64,000 nt of DNA from Tepidiphilus succinatimandens (GCF_006503695.1 NZ_SBIK01000002.1:82737-146736), one strand, 5' to 3'. Positions 42,434-52,427 are shown, numbered from the stretch's first letter. Translations and numbers: made by a program. The notes: generated by a model not told the origin, from the letters alone.

Positions 42434-43468
42434 TCAGGGGCTCACTGGCACCAGGTCTAGCCCCAGGGTTTCCGGAAAACCGAACATCAGGTTCATGTTC
42501 TGCACCGCCTGCCCTGCCGCCCCTTTGACCAGGTTGTCGATCACGGAGAGCACGACGACGACGTCACCTCCCTGCGGCCGGTGCACGGCGATGCGGCACA
42601 GGTTGCTCGCGCGCACCGAGCGCGTCTCCGGATGCGAACCAGCCGGCAGCACGTCCACGAAGGGTTCTCCGGCATAGCGCTCGGCAAAGAGCGCCTGCAC
42701 GTCGAGTGACGGGTCCGTGAGCCGCGCATAGAGGGTGGCATGGATTCCGCGGATCATGGGCGTGAGATGCGGCACGAAGGTCAATTCCACCGGCAGGCCG
42801 CGGGCGATGCGCTGCAGCCCTTGACGGATCTCGGGTAGATGGCGGTGACCGGCCACACCGTAGGCCTTGAAGTTGTCCGCGGCTTCGGCAAAGAGCGTAT
42901 GCACTTCGGCCTTGCGCCCGGCACCGGAGACACCAGACTTGCAATCGGCCACCAACCCGTCGCGCGCGACGGCATTCGCCTCGAGCAGCGGCAGAAAGCC
43001 GAGCTGCACCGCGGTGGGATAGCAGCCAGGGTTGGCCACCAGACGCGCACGGGCGATCGCCTCGCGCTCGACTTCCGGCAGGCCGTAGACGGCTTCCTCG
43101 AGGAGTTCGGGTGCGGCATGCGTCATGCCATACCAGCGCTCCCATTGGTCGACGTCGGCCAGGCGAAAATCCGCTGCGAGATCGATGAGGCGCACTCCGG
43201 CATCCAGGAGTCGCCGCGCCTCTTTCATCGCCACGCCGTTGGGGGTGGCAAAGAAGACGAGGTCGCAGCGCTCGAGCCTTGCTTCGTCGGGCGTGGCGAA
43301 ACGCAAGTCCACGTGGCCGCGCAGACTGGGAAACATCTCGGCCACCGGCATTCCGGCCTCGGTGCGCGAGGTGATCGCCTCGAGCGACACCTCGGGATGG
43401 TGGCTGAGCAGCCGCAGCAATTCTACGCCCGTATAGCCCGTGCCACCGACAACCCCTACCTTGATCAT
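42434..43468 (-). CDS. argC: N-acetyl-gamma-glutamyl-phosphate reductase
   Basis: NADPH-dependent third step of arginine biosynthesis. 344 residues from ATG 43468, with GGAGG 9 nt upstream. The Rossmann loop is [16 protein letters not shown]; the catalytic cysteine is C149 in [13 protein letters not shown]; the acid/base histidine region is [10 protein letters not shown]. It matches the bacterial-type long ArgC. No other arg genes are nearby. Confidence 0.96.
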   Translation of the reverse strand: MIKVGVVGGTGYTGVELLRLLSHHPEVSLEAITSRTEAGMPVAEMFPSLRGHVDLRFATPDEARLERCDLVFFATPNGVAMKEARRLLDAGVRLIDLAADFRLADVDQWERWYGMTHAAPELLEEAVYGLPEVEREAIARARLVANPGCYPTAVQLGFLPLLEANAVARDGLVADCKSGVSGAGRKAEVHTLFAEAADNFKAYGVAGHRHLPEIRQGLQRIARGLPVELTFVPHLTPMIRGIHATLYARLTDPSLDVQALFAERYAGEPFVDVLPAGSHPETRSVRASNLCRIAVHRPQGGDVVVVLSVIDNLVKGAAGQAVQNMNLMFGFPETLGLDLVPVSP

Positions 43469-43546
43469 CGTCCGACCTCCAAGGATCACCAGATGCGATT
43501 ATCACCCGGCCGCGATCAAAAATCGAGAGCGCCATCCGAAAACGAC

Positions 43547-43571
43547 GAAAGCCACCGCGGGGGTGGCTTTC
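43547..43571 (-). terminator. Terminator of rplM-rpsI
   Basis: Ten-bp arms GAAAGCCACC (43547-43556) and its complement (43562-43571). On the minus strand a loose T-rich tract (GTCGTTTTC) follows. It separates rpsI from argC. Confidence 0.65.
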
Positions 43572-43596
43572 CATGAAACGGAACCGACGAAGACGG

Positions 43597-43989
43597 TCAG
43601 CGCTTGGAGAACTGCTTGGCGCGACGGGCTTTGCGCAGGCCGACTTTCTTGCGTTCGACTTCGCGCGCGTCGCGCGTCACGAACCCGGCAGCGCGCAGCT
43701 GCGCCTTCCATTCCGGGTTGTAATCGATGAGCGCCCGGGTGATGCCATGGCGCACCGCGCCGGCCTGGCCGGACTCGCCGCCGCCGTCGACATTGACCAT
43801 GATGTCGAACCGATTCTCGACTTCGAGCAGGCTCAGCGGCTGACGCACGATCATGCGCCCCGTCTCGCGGGAAAAGAATTCGTCGAGCGGCTTGCCATTG
43901 ACGACGATATTGCCCGAACCCGGCTTGATGAACACGCGGGCGACGGCTTCCTTGCGCCGCCCCGTTCCGTAATTGTACGACACCGCCAT
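43597..43989 (-). CDS. rpsI: 30S ribosomal protein uS9
   Basis: 130 residues; the C-terminal tail RRAKQFSKR reaches the P-site t[23 protein letters not shown] and [26 protein letters not shown] are the family blocks. It is 10 nt after rplM, the universal pair. Confidence 0.97.
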   Translation of the reverse strand: MAVSYNYGTGRRKEAVARVFIKPGSGNIVVNGKPLDEFFSRETGRMIVRQPLSLLEVENRFDIMVNVDGGGESGQAGAVRHGITRALIDYNPEWKAQLRAAGFVTRDAREVERKKVGLRKARRAKQFSKR

Positions 43990-43999
43990 CGCTGACTCC

Positions 44000-44428
44000 T
44001 CAGATTTCCAGCACTTTTGGCTGCTGCGCGGCGTGCGGATGCTCGGCGCCGGCGTAGCACTTGAGCTTCTTCAGCATCGCGTAACCCAGCGGCCCCTTGG
44101 GCAGCATGCCCTTGACCGCTTTCTCGAGCACCCGCTCGGGATGGCGCTGCAGCAGCTTCTCGAATGTAGTCTCATAGATACCGCCAGGATAACCCGAGTG
44201 GCGGTAGTATTTCTTGTCGGTAGCCTTGTTGCCCGTGACGCGGATCTTGTCGACGTTGACGACCACGATGTAATCACCGGTATCGACGTGGGGGGTGTAG
44301 ATCGCCTTGTGCTTGCCACGCAGGCGGCGGGCGATCTCGGCCGCGAGCCGACCCAGCACCTTGCCCGACGCATCGACGACGAACCAGTCACGCGTGACTT
44401 CGTGCGGCTTGGCGGAGAACGTTTTCAT
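44000..44428 (-). CDS. rplM: 50S ribosomal protein uL13
   Basis: 142 residues, early-assembly 23S binder. It starts [20 protein letters not shown] and has [22 protein letters not shown] and [31 protein letters not shown] promoter lies about 50 nt upstream, downstream of a separate terminated RNA. Confidence 0.97.
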   Translation of the reverse strand: MKTFSAKPHEVTRDWFVVDASGKVLGRLAAEIARRLRGKHKAIYTPHVDTGDYIVVVNVDKIRVTGNKATDKKYYRHSGYPGGIYETTFEKLLQRHPERVLEKAVKGMLPKGPLGYAMLKKLKCYAGAEHPHAAQQPKVLEI

Positions 44429-44480
44429 GCGTATCCTCGATCATCTCAGGCCCGAGTCTGGCCCTTCTGGAAAGCAGGCG

Positions 44481-44510
44481 ATGTTAGCGCAAGGAGAGCC
44501 CCCTTGTCAA
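44481..44510 (-). promoter_or_regulatory. Promoter of rplM-rpsI
   Basis: Perfect -35 TTGACA (44510-44505), 18-nt spacer, TAACAT (44486-44481). The start would be near 44474, giving a 46-nt leader. Confidence 0.65.
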
Positions 44511-44531
44511 TCGCATCCTCCAGGGCAGACG

Positions 44532-44563
44532 AAAAAAAAACGCCGCCTCGAAGAGGCGGCGTT
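44532..44563 (-). terminator. Intrinsic terminator of the candidate small RNA
   Basis: Eleven-bp perfect stem (44553-44563 with 44539-44549) around a GAA loop, then a run of U's to 44532 on the minus strand. No minus-strand protein gene lies upstream until coq7, which is transcribed the same way but ends at 45208 behind the OsmC gene. Confidence 0.9.
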
Positions 44564-44628
44564 CAATCCACACCAAAGGAGGAGGGTGGAGGAGACACCG
44601 GTCGAACCACACAAGTCGTGATTCGTTG
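44532..44628 (-). ncRNA. Candidate small RNA with anti-Shine-Dalgarno loop
   Basis: Predicted RNA of about 97 nt between rplM and the OsmC gene. Own promoter at 44635-44663 and intrinsic terminator at 44532-44563. The 5' part folds as AAUCAC/GUGGUU (44623-44618 with 44610-44605). The middle is pyrimidine-rich and offers CACC/GGUG (44588-44585 with 44574-44571) closing a 10-nt loop CUCCUCCUUU, which includes CCUCCUUU, identical to the 3' end of 16S rRNA. A second CUCC lies 5' of it. It could bind ribosome sites of mRNAs. No homology search was possible. Confidence 0.55.
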
Positions 44629-44634
44629 ATGCGT

Positions 44635-44663
44635 ATGATAGGGATGCCTGGCGTAAAAAGCAA
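44635..44663 (-). promoter_or_regulatory. Candidate promoter of the small RNA
   Basis: TTGCTT (44663-44658), 17-nt spacer, TATCAT (44640-44635) on the minus strand, in an AT-rich stretch. The -35 is weak (3 of 6); the -10 matches 5 of 6. Confidence 0.5.
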
Positions 44664-44693
44664 GAAAAAATGGCGCGCTGCACAATAAACTTT

Positions 44694-44737
44694 TCGATAA
44701 TAAAATCAGACTCTCTTATCGAGAAATCTCCTACAAT
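44694..44737 (+). promoter_or_regulatory. OsmC gene promoter region with inverted repeat
   Basis: TCGATAA (44694-44700) and TTATCGA (44716-44722) are perfect inverted arms 15 nt apart, ending 9 nt before a -10-like TACAAT (44732-44737). The repeat covers where a -35 would lie; it may be an operator for a dimeric regulator. GGAGG at 44757-44761 precedes the ATG. Confidence 0.5.
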
Positions 44738-44768
44738 CTTGCACTGCGCAAAACACGGAGGATGTGAC

Positions 44769-45188
44769 ATGGAATGCACGGTTCGCTGGGTCGAGGGGCG
44801 CACTTTTCTGGCGGAGACGGGCTCGGGCCACCTCGTGGCCATGGACGGAGCCCCGGAGGCGGGTGGACGGAATCTGGCGCCGCGCCCCATGGAGCTGCTG
44901 CTCGCCGGTGCTGGCGGCTGCACCGCCTTCGACATCGTGATGATCCTGGAAAAAGGGCGGCAGGCGGTGCGCGGCTGCGAAGTACGGCTCGAGGCCGAAC
45001 GCGCCCCGAGCGACCCCAAAGTCTTCACCCGCATCCGCTTCCACTACGTCGTGCGCGGCCGGGGACTGGATGCGGACCGCGTCGAGCGGGCGGTGAAGCT
45101 CTCGGCGGAAAAATACTGCTCGGCGTCCATCATGCTCGGCAAGACGGCCGAACTCGAACACACCTGGGAGATCGTCGAGGAAGCGTGA
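44769..45188 (+). CDS. OsmC family protein (YhfA-like)
   Basis: 139 residues from ATG 44769. OsmC/Ohr fold with two reactive cysteines, C51 (GAGGCTAFDIVMIL) and C117 (KYCSASIMLG); the pattern fits the YhfA subgroup rather than Ohr or OsmC proper. These proteins reduce organic peroxides with a cysteine pair, but YhfA substrates are unknown. Convergent with coq7, 19 nt apart. Confidence 0.85.
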   Translation: MECTVRWVEGRTFLAETGSGHLVAMDGAPEAGGRNLAPRPMELLLAGAGGCTAFDIVMILEKGRQAVRGCEVRLEAERAPSDPKVFTRIRFHYVVRGRGLDADRVERAVKLSAEKYCSASIMLGKTAELEHTWEIVEEA

Positions 45189-45207
45189 CCCCGCCGCTGG
45201 CGGCGAT

Positions 45208-45849
45208 TCAAATGCGGTAGGCGAGCGTGGTCATCACCCTGGAAGCGAGCCTCATCGCGCCGCGGATCGGCGCTGGCAGAGGCCGGGCGCCAAGCGACTC
45301 CGCGAGCCGGGCATGTCCCGCCTCGTCTTCCTTCATCTGCTCGAGGATGGCGCGGCTGCGCCGATCCGCCTGCGGCAGCGCCTGCAGATGCCCCTCGAGG
45401 TGGCGCTCGACCTGACGTTCGGTCTCGGCGAGAAAGCCCAGGTTCCAGTCGTCCCCTGCCACCCCTGCCGCCACTCCGATCGCCAGGGAACCCAGATACC
45501 ACAGAGGATCGAGCAGGCTGGTCCGTCCGCCGAGCTCATGCAGACGCGCTTCGGTCCAAGCGAGGTGATCGACCTCTTCGTCAGAGGCGCGGCGCAGCGC
45601 CTCGCGGATCGCGGGGTCGCGGCTGGTGAGCGCCTGCCCCTGATAGAGCGCCTGGGCGCAGATCTCGCCGGTGTGATCCACCCGCAACAGCCCCTCCACG
45701 TGCCGGCGCTCGGCCTCTTCGAGCGGGCCGCCGGGCAAATCGGCCCCGGGCATGGGCCGGGCACCCCTTGCCGGCGCGAACACGGTGCGCAAGGCGCGAT
45801 CGAATTCCACGATCATCCGGTCGAGCGCGTCGAGCCGTTCAGCGTCCAT
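45208..45849 (-). CDS. coq7: 2-nonaprenyl-3-methyl-6-methoxy-1,4-benzoquinol hydroxylase Coq7
   Basis: Di-iron hydroxylase of late ubiquinone synthesis, 213 residues. Four-helix bundle ligands are seen in [53 protein letters not shown] and MKEDEAGHA. It overlaps the end of rppH by 11 nt. UbiF would be the alternative enzyme and is flavin-dependent, so this organism relies on the Coq7 type or has both. Confidence 0.93.
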   Translation of the reverse strand: MDAERLDALDRMIVEFDRALRTVFAPARGARPMPGADLPGGPLEEAERRHVEGLLRVDHTGEICAQALYQGQALTSRDPAIREALRRASDEEVDHLAWTEARLHELGGRTSLLDPLWYLGSLAIGVAAGVAGDDWNLGFLAETERQVERHLEGHLQALPQADRRSRAILEQMKEDEAGHARLAESLGARPLPAPIRGAMRLASRVMTTLAYRI

Positions 45850-46408
45850 GGCGTTCCTCCATTCGCGGCGCGGCAGGCAAGTCGGGCGGCAGTTCCTCGA
45901 TCAGCTCGCGATACTGCGGCTGGGTGTGCGGTGGCGGCACGTCGAGATAGCGCGACAGTTCGATCAGGGCAAGCTGATAGACGCGGCGCTTGAAGGCGAT
46001 CACCGCATCGAGCGGCACCCAGTAGTGCGCCCAGCGCCAGGCATCGAACTCGGGGTGTGCGGTGGCGCGCAGACAGACGTCGGAGTCACGCCCCACCAGA
46101 CGCAGCAGGAACCAGATCTGCTTCTGCCCTCGATAGACATTGCGCCACTGGCGCTTCACCCAGCGCCGCGGCACGTCGTAGCGCAGCCAGTCGCGCGTGC
46201 GCCCCAGGATGCGGACGTGCTGCGGCAGCAACCCGACTTCCTCATGCAGCTCGCGGTACATTGCCTCTTCCGGCGTCTCCCCTTTCTTGATGCCGCCTTG
46301 CGGGAACTGCCAGGAATGTTCGCGGATCCGTTTGCCCCAGAACACCTCGTTGCGCGCGTTGACGAGCACGATGCCGACGTTCGGGCGGTATCCTTCCCGG
46401 TCGAGCAT
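45839..46408 (-). CDS. rppH: RNA pyrophosphohydrolase RppH
   Basis: Nudix enzyme that removes pyrophosphate from mRNA 5' ends and triggers RNase E decay. 189 residues, longer than E. coli (176) because of a proline-rich tail. Nudix box [23 protein letters not shown] is complete (G-x5-E-x7-REVxEExGx). [22 protein letters not shown] and [25 protein letters not shown] identify RppH. Confidence 0.94.
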   Translation of the reverse strand: MLDREGYRPNVGIVLVNARNEVFWGKRIREHSWQFPQGGIKKGETPEEAMYRELHEEVGLLPQHVRILGRTRDWLRYDVPRRWVKRQWRNVYRGQKQIWFLLRLVGRDSDVCLRATAHPEFDAWRWAHYWVPLDAVIAFKRRVYQLALIELSRYLDVPPPHTQPQYRELIEELPPDLPAAPRMEERHGR

Positions 46409-46522
46409 GGTCGTTTCCTCGATTCTTCGTTGCTGCTATTGTTCCATAATGAGGCGTCAAAGGAAAGCGCAGCCTCGCCATCCTTCTCTGCCCTGCCCAG
46501 AAGGAAAAGACGCGGAAATCGC

Positions 46523-46552
46523 TTGACAGTTCTGCGGACGATTCCCTATAAT
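46523..46552 (+). promoter_or_regulatory. Promoter of tRNA-Lys
   Basis: Consensus TTGACA (46523-46528) and TATAAT (46547-46552) with an 18-nt spacer; the tRNA begins 15 nt later. The best sigma-70 match in the window. Confidence 0.85.
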
Positions 46553-46567
46553 CTTGCCTTCTTCGAC

Positions 46568-46640
46568 GGGTCGTTAGCTCAGCCGGTAGAGCAGCGGACT
46601 TTTAATCCGTTGGTCGCAGGTTCGAATCCTGCACGACCCA
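46568..46640 (+). tRNA. tRNA-Lys (anticodon UUU)
   Basis: 73-nt cloverleaf: acceptor GGGTCGT/ACGACCC, D-arm AGCTCAGCCGGTAGAGC, anticodon stem GCGGA/TCCGT with loop CTTTTAA (UUU at 46601-46603), T-arm with TTCGAAT. Discriminator A at 46640. The next bases are TCT, so the 3' CCA is not encoded and must be added. It is a single tRNA, followed 72 nt later by uvrA. Confidence 0.97.
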
Positions 46641-46712
46641 TCTGCAGACACGAAAATCCTCCCCCGCGGGCAGTTACGCCGCACCTCGTGCCTTCTTGCC
46701 AGCCGCCTCTCC

Positions 46713-49517
46713 ATGGTCTTTATCCGTATTCGCGGCGCGCGTACCCACAATCTCAAGAACGTCGATCTCGATCTTCCCCAACATCGACTGATCGTCATTA
46801 CGGGCGTCTCCGGCTCCGGCAAGTCTTCGCTCGCCTTCGACACGCTCTACGCCGAAGGACAACGGCGCTACGTCGAATCGCTCTCCACCCAGGCGCGCAA
46901 GTTCCTCGACCAGTTGCCGCGGCCCGAGGTCGATGCGATCGAGGGGCTCTCTCCGGCCATCGCCATCGAGCAGAAGACGCTCACCCCCAGCCCGCGTTCG
47001 ACGGTGGGCACGCTCACCGAGATCCACGACTATCTGCGCGTGCTCTTCGCCCGCCTGGGCACGCCGCATTGTCCGGAACATCCGGAAGTGGCGCTGACGC
47101 ATCGCCCGGTGAGCGAGCTCGTCGAGGAGCTGTCGCGCACCCTGGCCGGGCGGCGCATCGCCCTACTCGCTCCTGTCGCGATCGAGGGCGAAGCCGGCGG
47201 CACGCTCGTTGCCTTGCGGGCGCAGGGGTTCACCCGCCTCGAAGCCGGAGGCGAGTTCATCGAGCTCGACGGCTTGAAAGAAGCGCCCGCCGGACCGCTG
47301 CGCCTGGTGATCGACCGGATCCGCGTGCGCGGCGAGGCAAGAGCCCGGCTCGCCGATTCGCTCGAACTGGCACTCAAGATGGGACACGGGCGCTGCATCG
47401 TGCGCAACCTCGACGCAGGCGAAGAGCTGGTCTTCAGCGCCACGCCCTCCTGCCCTCGCTGCGGTTTCACCGCCCCTGCGCTCGAACCCCAGTGTTTCTC
47501 CTTCAACCACCCGGCCGGCGCCTGCCCCGCCTGCGAGGGCACGGGACGACAATGGAGACTGGATACCGATCGCCTGCCGGCGGGCGCACGCAGCCTGCGC
47601 GAGGGCGCCTTACCCGGGCTCGATGCGGACAATGCCTTCTCGGCGCGGCTGCTGGAGGATTTAGCGGCGCACTACGGTTTCTCCCTGGACACGCCGTGGC
47701 AGGAGCTGCCGGAGCCGGTGCGCCGGGTCCTGCTCTTCGGTTCGGGGGGAGAAGCCATCTCCTTTCGCTACCCGCTCGATGGCGGCCGCACGGTAAGCCA
47801 GTCCCATCCTTTCGAGGGCTGGATCCCCTATCTCGAGCGGCGCCACCGCCCCGATGAAGACAGAGCGCGCAAGGAGAAGAAGCTGGATCTGCCCTGGCAG
47901 GACCTGCCCTGCCCTGCCTGCAGCGGCAGCCGCTTGCAACCCTTCGCCCGGGCCGTGCGCGTGGCGGGGATGAGCCTGCCGGAGCTCACGGCGCTGCCCT
48001 TGTCGGGCTGCGCCGCGGCGATCGAAAAAATCTCCGCCGCCTGCGCCGCGCATCCAGTGGCCGAGCTGACGTTGGGCGCGATCCGCTCGCGCCTGCGCTT
48101 TCTGCTGCAGGTGGGCCTTGCTTATCTCACGCTCGATCGCGCCTCGCATACCCTCTCCGGCGGGGAAGCGCAGCGCATCCGGCTCGCGAGCCAGGTCGGT
48201 TCGGGGCTCACCGGGGTACTCTACGTGCTCGACGAGCCTTCCATCGGGTTGCACCCGTGCAATCAGGACGACTTGCTGCGCACGCTGGAGGAATTGCGCG
48301 ATCTGGGCAACACCGTGGTCGTGGTCGAACACGACGAAGCGGCGATTCGCCGCGCCGATCACGTGGTGGAGATAGGCCCCGGCGCCGGGCGCGAAGGCGG
48401 CGAGATCCTCGTCTCGGGGCCACTGCCGGCGCTACTCGCCTCGCCACGTTCCCGAACCGCCCCCTATCTGAAACGGCCACTGCAGGTGGCCCATCGCCCC
48501 CTCCCGCTCCGGGAAGGCGAGCCGATGCTGCGGCTGTACGGCTGCCGCGCCCACAATCTCCAAGGGATCGACGTCGAAATTCCCCTGGGACGGCTCGTCG
48601 TCGTCACCGGGGTCTCCGGCTCGGGAAAATCTTCCTTGGTGGAAGAGACGCTGGTGCCGGCCGTCCTCGGACATCTCACTGGCCGCCCATACCGCGCCCC
48701 CTGCGATAGGGTTGCGGGGATCGAGGCGATCGACAAACTCATCCGCGTCGATCAGTCCCCGATCGGACGCACGCCGCGCTCGAACCCGGCCACTTACACC
48801 GGGATCATGGACGGGGTACGCGAGCTCTTCGCCGCGACGCCCGAAGCGCGCGCCCGGGGCTATCGCGCCGCCCGCTTTTCCTTCAACGTGAAAGGGGGGC
48901 GCTGCGAAGTATGCGAAGGCGAGGGCTACCGGCGCATCGACCTCCAATTCCTCCCCGACGTCTACCTGCCGTGCGAGGCCTGCGGCGGGAAACGCTACAA
49001 CCGCGAGACGCTGGAGATCCGCTACCGCGGACTGAACATCCATGAGGCGCTCTCGCTCACCGTGGAAGAGGCACTGCATCCCTTCGGCTCGCACCCGGCG
49101 CTGCGGCGCAAGCTGGAGACCCTGCGAGAACTGGGATTGGGTTATCTGCCGCTCAACCAGCCCGCCACGGCCCTTTCCGGCGGCGAAGCCCAACGGCTGA
49201 AACTCGCCGCGGAGCTGATGCGCCGCGACACGGGGCACACCCTCTACGTGCTCGACGAGCCGACCACGGGGCTGCACTGGGCCGACGTCGAGAAGCTCCT
49301 CACTGCGCTCTTCGCCCTGCGCGACCGGGGCAATACGGTGGTGGTGATCGAACATCAGCTCGACGTGATCGCCCACGCCGACTGGGTGATCGACCTGGGG
49401 CCTGGCGCGGGGGCCGACGGTGGCCGGATCGTCGCCTGCGGCACGCCCGAGACGATCGCCCATCATCCGGATTCCGCGACCGGGCGCTACCTCGCCGGGC
49501 GGCTTGCGCAAGGCTGA
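46713..49517 (+). CDS. uvrA: UvrABC excinuclease subunit A
   Basis: Damage-sensing ATPase of nucleotide excision repair, 934 residues. Two ABC modules: Walker [17 protein letters not shown] near residue 30 and [15 protein letters not shown] near 630; signatures [14 protein letters not shown] and [15 protein letters not shown]; zinc modules CPRCG...CPAC, CPACSGS and CEVCEG...[10 protein letters not shown]. Length is standard. Some usually invariant stretches differ from typical proteobacterial UvrA ([41 protein letters not shown]). No LexA box is apparent upstream. A second uvrA elsewhere is possible. Confidence 0.92.
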   Translation: MVFIRIRGARTHNLKNVDLDLPQHRLIVITGVSGSGKSSLAFDTLYAEGQRRYVESLSTQARKFLDQLPRPEVDAIEGLSPAIAIEQKTLTPSPRSTVGTLTEIHDYLRVLFARLGTPHCPEHPEVALTHRPVSELVEELSRTLAGRRIALLAPVAIEGEAGGTLVALRAQGFTRLEAGGEFIELDGLKEAPAGPLRLVIDRIRVRGEARARLADSLELALKMGHGRCIVRNLDAGEELVFSATPSCPRCGFTAPALEPQCFSFNHPAGACPACEGTGRQWRLDTDRLPAGARSLREGALPGLDADNAFSARLLEDLAAHYGFSLDTPWQELPEPVRRVLLFGSGGEAISFRYPLDGGRTVSQSHPFEGWIPYLERRHRPDEDRARKEKKLDLPWQDLPCPACSGSRLQPFARAVRVAGMSLPELTALPLSGCAAAIEKISAACAAHPVAELTLGAIRSRLRFLLQVGLAYLTLDRASHTLSGGEAQRIRLASQVGSGLTGVLYVLDEPSIGLHPCNQDDLLRTLEELRDLGNTVVVVEHDEAAIRRADHVVEIGPGAGREGGEILVSGPLPALLASPRSRTAPYLKRPLQVAHRPLPLREGEPMLRLYGCRAHNLQGIDVEIPLGRLVVVTGVSGSGKSSLVEETLVPAVLGHLTGRPYRAPCDRVAGIEAIDKLIRVDQSPIGRTPRSNPATYTGIMDGVRELFAATPEARARGYRAARFSFNVKGGRCEVCEGEGYRRIDLQFLPDVYLPCEACGGKRYNRETLEIRYRGLNIHEALSLTVEEALHPFGSHPALRRKLETLRELGLGYLPLNQPATALSGGEAQRLKLAAELMRRDTGHTLYVLDEPTTGLHWADVEKLLTALFALRDRGNTVVVIEHQLDVIAHADWVIDLGPGAGADGGRIVACGTPETIAHHPDSATGRYLAGRLAQG

Positions 49518-49528
49518 AAAAAGCGAAA

Positions 49529-49554
49529 CGCCGCACCCGGAAAGCGGTGCGGCG
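49529..49554. terminator. Terminator between uvrA and the alpha operon
   Basis: Nine-bp arms CGCCGCACC (49529-49537) and complement (49546-49554). On the minus strand TTTCGCTTTTTT follows, so it mainly ends the ribosomal protein transcript; it may also end uvrA. Confidence 0.85.
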
Positions 49555-49585
49555 CTCGGTCTGCTCCCCGCCAAGGAGAGAGTGA

Positions 49586-49978
49586 TCAGCCTGCGTTCTG
49601 CGCCGGCTGGGCCTCGGCACCGGCACGGTCGACGAGCTCGATGATCGCCATCGGCGCGTTGTCGCCGTCACGGTAGCCGAACTTCAGCACGCGAGTGTAA
49701 CCGCCGGGACGGTTCTGCACGCGCGGGCCGATTTCGTTGAAGAGCTTGAGCACGATCTCGCGATCGCGCAGACGGGCGAAGGCGAGCCGGTGATTGGCCA
49801 GCGTCGGCTTCTTCGCCAGCGTGATGAGCGGCTCGACGAAGCGGCGCAGTTCCTTGGCCTTGGGCAGGGTGGTCTTGATGACCTCTTCGCGCAGCAGGGC
49901 GTTGGCCAGATTGCGCATCAACGCCTGGCGATGGCTCGTCGTGCGGTTGAGCTTGCGGTATCCGTTTCCGTGACGCAT
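49586..49978 (-). CDS. rplQ: 50S ribosomal protein bL17
   Basis: 130 residues, last gene of the alpha block. [20 protein letters not shown] and the C-terminal [20 protein letters not shown] are diagnostic. A short alanine-rich tail extends past the E. coli end. Confidence 0.97.
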   Translation of the reverse strand: MRHGNGYRKLNRTTSHRQALMRNLANALLREEVIKTTLPKAKELRRFVEPLITLAKKPTLANHRLAFARLRDREIVLKLFNEIGPRVQNRPGGYTRVLKFGYRDGDNAPMAIIELVDRAGAEAQPAQNAG

Positions 49979-50002
49979 TGTTCTTTCCTCGTGCGTTGAC
50001 CG

Positions 50003-50980
50003 TCAGCCGAGTTTTTCCAAACCGGGCGGGGGCCAGTTTTCCAGTTTCATTCCCAGCGTCAGACCGTGCGCGGCGAGAACTTCCTTGATCTCGTTGAGCG
50101 ACTTGCGGCCGAGGTTGGGGGTTTTCAGGAGTTCCTGCTCGGTGCGCTGGATCAGGTCGCCGATGTAGTAGATGTTCTCGGCCTTGAGGCAATTGGCCGA
50201 GCGCACCGTGAGCTCCAGGTCGTCGACCGGGCGCAGCAGAAGCGGATCGATCGCCGCGCCGCTCTCGGAACGGATGGCAGGTTGCCGCCCTTCGAGATCG
50301 GCGAAGACGGAGAGCTGGTCGACCAGCACCCGGGCGGCGTAGCGGATCGCCTCCTCCGGATCGATCGAGCCATTCGTTTCCAGCTCGAGCACCAGACGGT
50401 CGAGGTCGGTGCGCTGCTCGACACGAGCGCTCTCGACCGTATAGGCCACGCGCCGCACCGGGCTGAAGGACGCGTCCATCAGGATGTGACCGATGGCACG
50501 ATCGCCCTCCGTCTTGCGCGCGGAGGCCGGGACGTACCCCCGGCCGCGCTGCACGCGGATCTCCATCTCCAGGCGGCCGCCCTCTTCGACGTGGGCGATG
50601 ACGTGGTCCCCGTTGATGACCTCGACGCCGTGACCCAGCTGGATGTCGGCAGCGCGCACCACCTTGGGCCCCACGGCTTCGAGGCGCACGGTCGCGTCGT
50701 CGCGCTCATGCAGCCGAAACACGACGCCTTTGAGATTGAGCAACAGATCGACGGCGTCTTCTCGCACGCCTTCGATCGTCGAATACTCGTGCAGCAGTCC
50801 GGTGATGCGTACCTCGGTGGGCGCGCAACCGGGCAGCGCCGCCAGCAGCACGCGCCGCAGCGCGTTGCCCAGCGTATGGCCGAAGCCGCGCTCGAACGGT
50901 TCCATCGTGACGCGCGCCAACACCGGCGACAGATTTTCCACGTCGATGCTGCGCGGTTTCAGCAGGCTATCCAAAGACAT
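50003..50980 (-). CDS. rpoA: RNA polymerase subunit alpha
   Basis: 325 residues: N-terminal assembly domain ([34 protein letters not shown]) and C-terminal domain (about 250-325) that contacts UP elements and activators ([42 protein letters not shown]). FNR contacts the alpha CTD at class II sites, so this subunit links to the FNR promoters in the window. It lies 37 nt after rpsD. Confidence 0.98.
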   Translation of the reverse strand: MSLDSLLKPRSIDVENLSPVLARVTMEPFERGFGHTLGNALRRVLLAALPGCAPTEVRITGLLHEYSTIEGVREDAVDLLLNLKGVVFRLHERDDATVRLEAVGPKVVRAADIQLGHGVEVINGDHVIAHVEEGGRLEMEIRVQRGRGYVPASARKTEGDRAIGHILMDASFSPVRRVAYTVESARVEQRTDLDRLVLELETNGSIDPEEAIRYAARVLVDQLSVFADLEGRQPAIRSESGAAIDPLLLRPVDDLELTVRSANCLKAENIYYIGDLIQRTEQELLKTPNLGRKSLNEIKEVLAAHGLTLGMKLENWPPPGLEKLG

Positions 50981-51017
50981 CGATGCGTATCCTCAGTTTC
51001 TCGTCGCTGCGAGGGGC

Positions 51018-51647
51018 TTATCGCGAGTAGAGTTCGACCACGAGGTTTTCATTGAGCGTGGGCGAGAGCTCGGCGCGCTGCGGATAGGCCTTGAACACCC
51101 CCTTGCCCGCTTGCACGTCGACTTCGATCCACTCGGGAAAACCGCGCTGCGCGGCCGCTTCCAGCGCCGCCTTCACGCGAAGCTGGCCTCGCGCCTTCTC
51201 GGTGAGCTCGATCACGTCGCCCGGGCGCACGAGGTAGGAAGGGATGTTGACGCGGCGACCGTTGACCGTCACGCCGTTGTGGCGCACGATCTGGCGCGCC
51301 TCGGCGCGTGAGGCGCCAAAGCCCATGCGGTAGGCCACGGCGTCGAGCCGGCCTTCGAGCAGTTGCAGCAGGTTCTCGCCGGTCTGGCCGCGACGGCGGG
51401 CCGCCTCGGCATAGACGCGGCGGAACTGGGTTTCCAGCACCCCGTAGAGGCGACGGATCTTCTGCTTTTCACGCAGCTGCTGACCGAATTCGGACAGGCG
51501 CTGACCGGAGGTTTGACCGTGCTGACCTGGGGCATAGCTACGGCGCTCGATCGCGCACTTGTCCGTGAAGCATTTTTCCCCTTTGAGGAAGAGCTTTTCG
51601 CCTTCCCGCCGGCACTGCCGGCACTTGGGATCGAGATTGCGTGCCAC
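51018..51647 (-). CDS. rpsD: 30S ribosomal protein uS4
   Basis: 209 residues. Zinc-type N-terminus with [23 protein letters not shown] (four cysteines) and an S4 domain ([26 protein letters not shown]). In E. coli S4 represses the alpha operon through a pseudoknot at rpsM; the leader here is too short to judge. Confidence 0.97.
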   Translation of the reverse strand: MARNLDPKCRQCRREGEKLFLKGEKCFTDKCAIERRSYAPGQHGQTSGQRLSEFGQQLREKQKIRRLYGVLETQFRRVYAEAARRRGQTGENLLQLLEGRLDAVAYRMGFGASRAEARQIVRHNGVTVNGRRVNIPSYLVRPGDVIELTEKARGQLRVKAALEAAAQRGFPEWIEVDVQAGKGVFKAYPQRAELSPTLNENLVVELYSR

Positions 51648-51659
51648 GTTCGACTCCTG

Positions 51660-52049
51660 TTAGATCCGACGTTTCTTGGGCGGACGGCAGCCGTTGTGCG
51701 GAATCGGCGTCACGTCCTGGATGCTGGAGATGCGGATCCCGAGCGCAGCGAGCGCCCGTACCGAGGATTCACGCCCCGGGCCAGGACCCTGCACGCGCAC
51801 TTCCAGGCTCTTGATGCCGCATTCCTGGGCTGCCTTGCCGGCGGCATCGGCCGCCACCTGGGCAGCGAACGGCGTGCTCTTGCGCGAGCCCTTGAAGCCA
51901 GCCGAACCGGAGGTTGCCCACGAGAGCGCGTTGCCCTGACGGTCGGTGATCGTGATGATCGTGTTGTTGAAACTCGCGTGGATATGGGCGATGCCTTCCG
52001 CAACGTTCTTCTTGACCTTGCGGCGCACCTTCGTCGTAGTCTTAGCCAT
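51660..52049 (-). CDS. rpsK: 30S ribosomal protein uS11
   Basis: 129 residues; [22 protein letters not shown] and the C-terminal [18 protein letters not shown] are family signatures. 12 nt after rpsM. Confidence 0.98.
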   Translation of the reverse strand: MAKTTTKVRRKVKKNVAEGIAHIHASFNNTIITITDRQGNALSWATSGSAGFKGSRKSTPFAAQVAADAAGKAAQECGIKSLEVRVQGPGPGRESSVRALAALGIRISSIQDVTPIPHNGCRPPKKRRI

Positions 52050-52061
52050 GGAACGACCTCA

Positions 52062-52427
52062 TCATTTCTTCTTGCCAGCGATGGTCTTGCGCGGACCTTT
52101 GCGGGTGCGCGCGTTGGTACGGGTACGCTGTCCGCGCACGGGCAGTCCGCGGCGATGGCGCATACCACGATAGCAGCCCAAGTCCATCAGCCGCTTGATG
52201 TTCATGGTGATCTCGCGCCGCAGGTCGCCCTCGACCTTGTACTTGGCGACTTCCTCGCGCAGGCGCTCGAGCTCGGCTTCGGTCAGATCCTTGACCTTGG
52301 CCGTCGGCTGCACGCCTGCGGCCTCGCAAATCTTGCGGGCACGGGAACGACCGATGCCGTAGATCGCCGTGAGGGCGATCTCGGTATGCTTGTGATTCGG
52401 GATATTCACCCCAGCGATACGGGCCAT
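52062..52427 (-). CDS. rpsM: 30S ribosomal protein uS13
   Basis: 121 residues from ATG 52427 ([20 protein letters not shown]); a start two codons upstream lacks support. [23 protein letters not shown] is the rRNA-binding tail. First gene of the alpha block, with a promoter just upstream. Confidence 0.97.
   Translation of the reverse strand: MARIAGVNIPNHKHTEIALTAIYGIGRSRARKICEAAGVQPTAKVKDLTEAELERLREEVAKYKVEGDLRREITMNIKRLMDLGCYRGMRHRRGLPVRGQRTRTNARTRKGPRKTIAGKKK

Noticed and set aside
44573..44621. Short + strand frame from GTG 44585 behind a perfect AAAGGAGG
   Set aside because: It would give only 11 residues, has no + promoter, and the AAAGGAGG is better explained as the complement of the anti-Shine-Dalgarno loop of the minus-strand RNA. 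It remains the main alternative reading of that sequence.
46568..46640. tRNA-Lys as an integration site for a mobile element
   Set aside because: No integrase, no direct repeat of the tRNA end, and housekeeping genes on both sides.
46641..46712. LexA (SOS) box upstream of uvrA
   Set aside because: No CTGT-N8-ACAG pattern in the gap.
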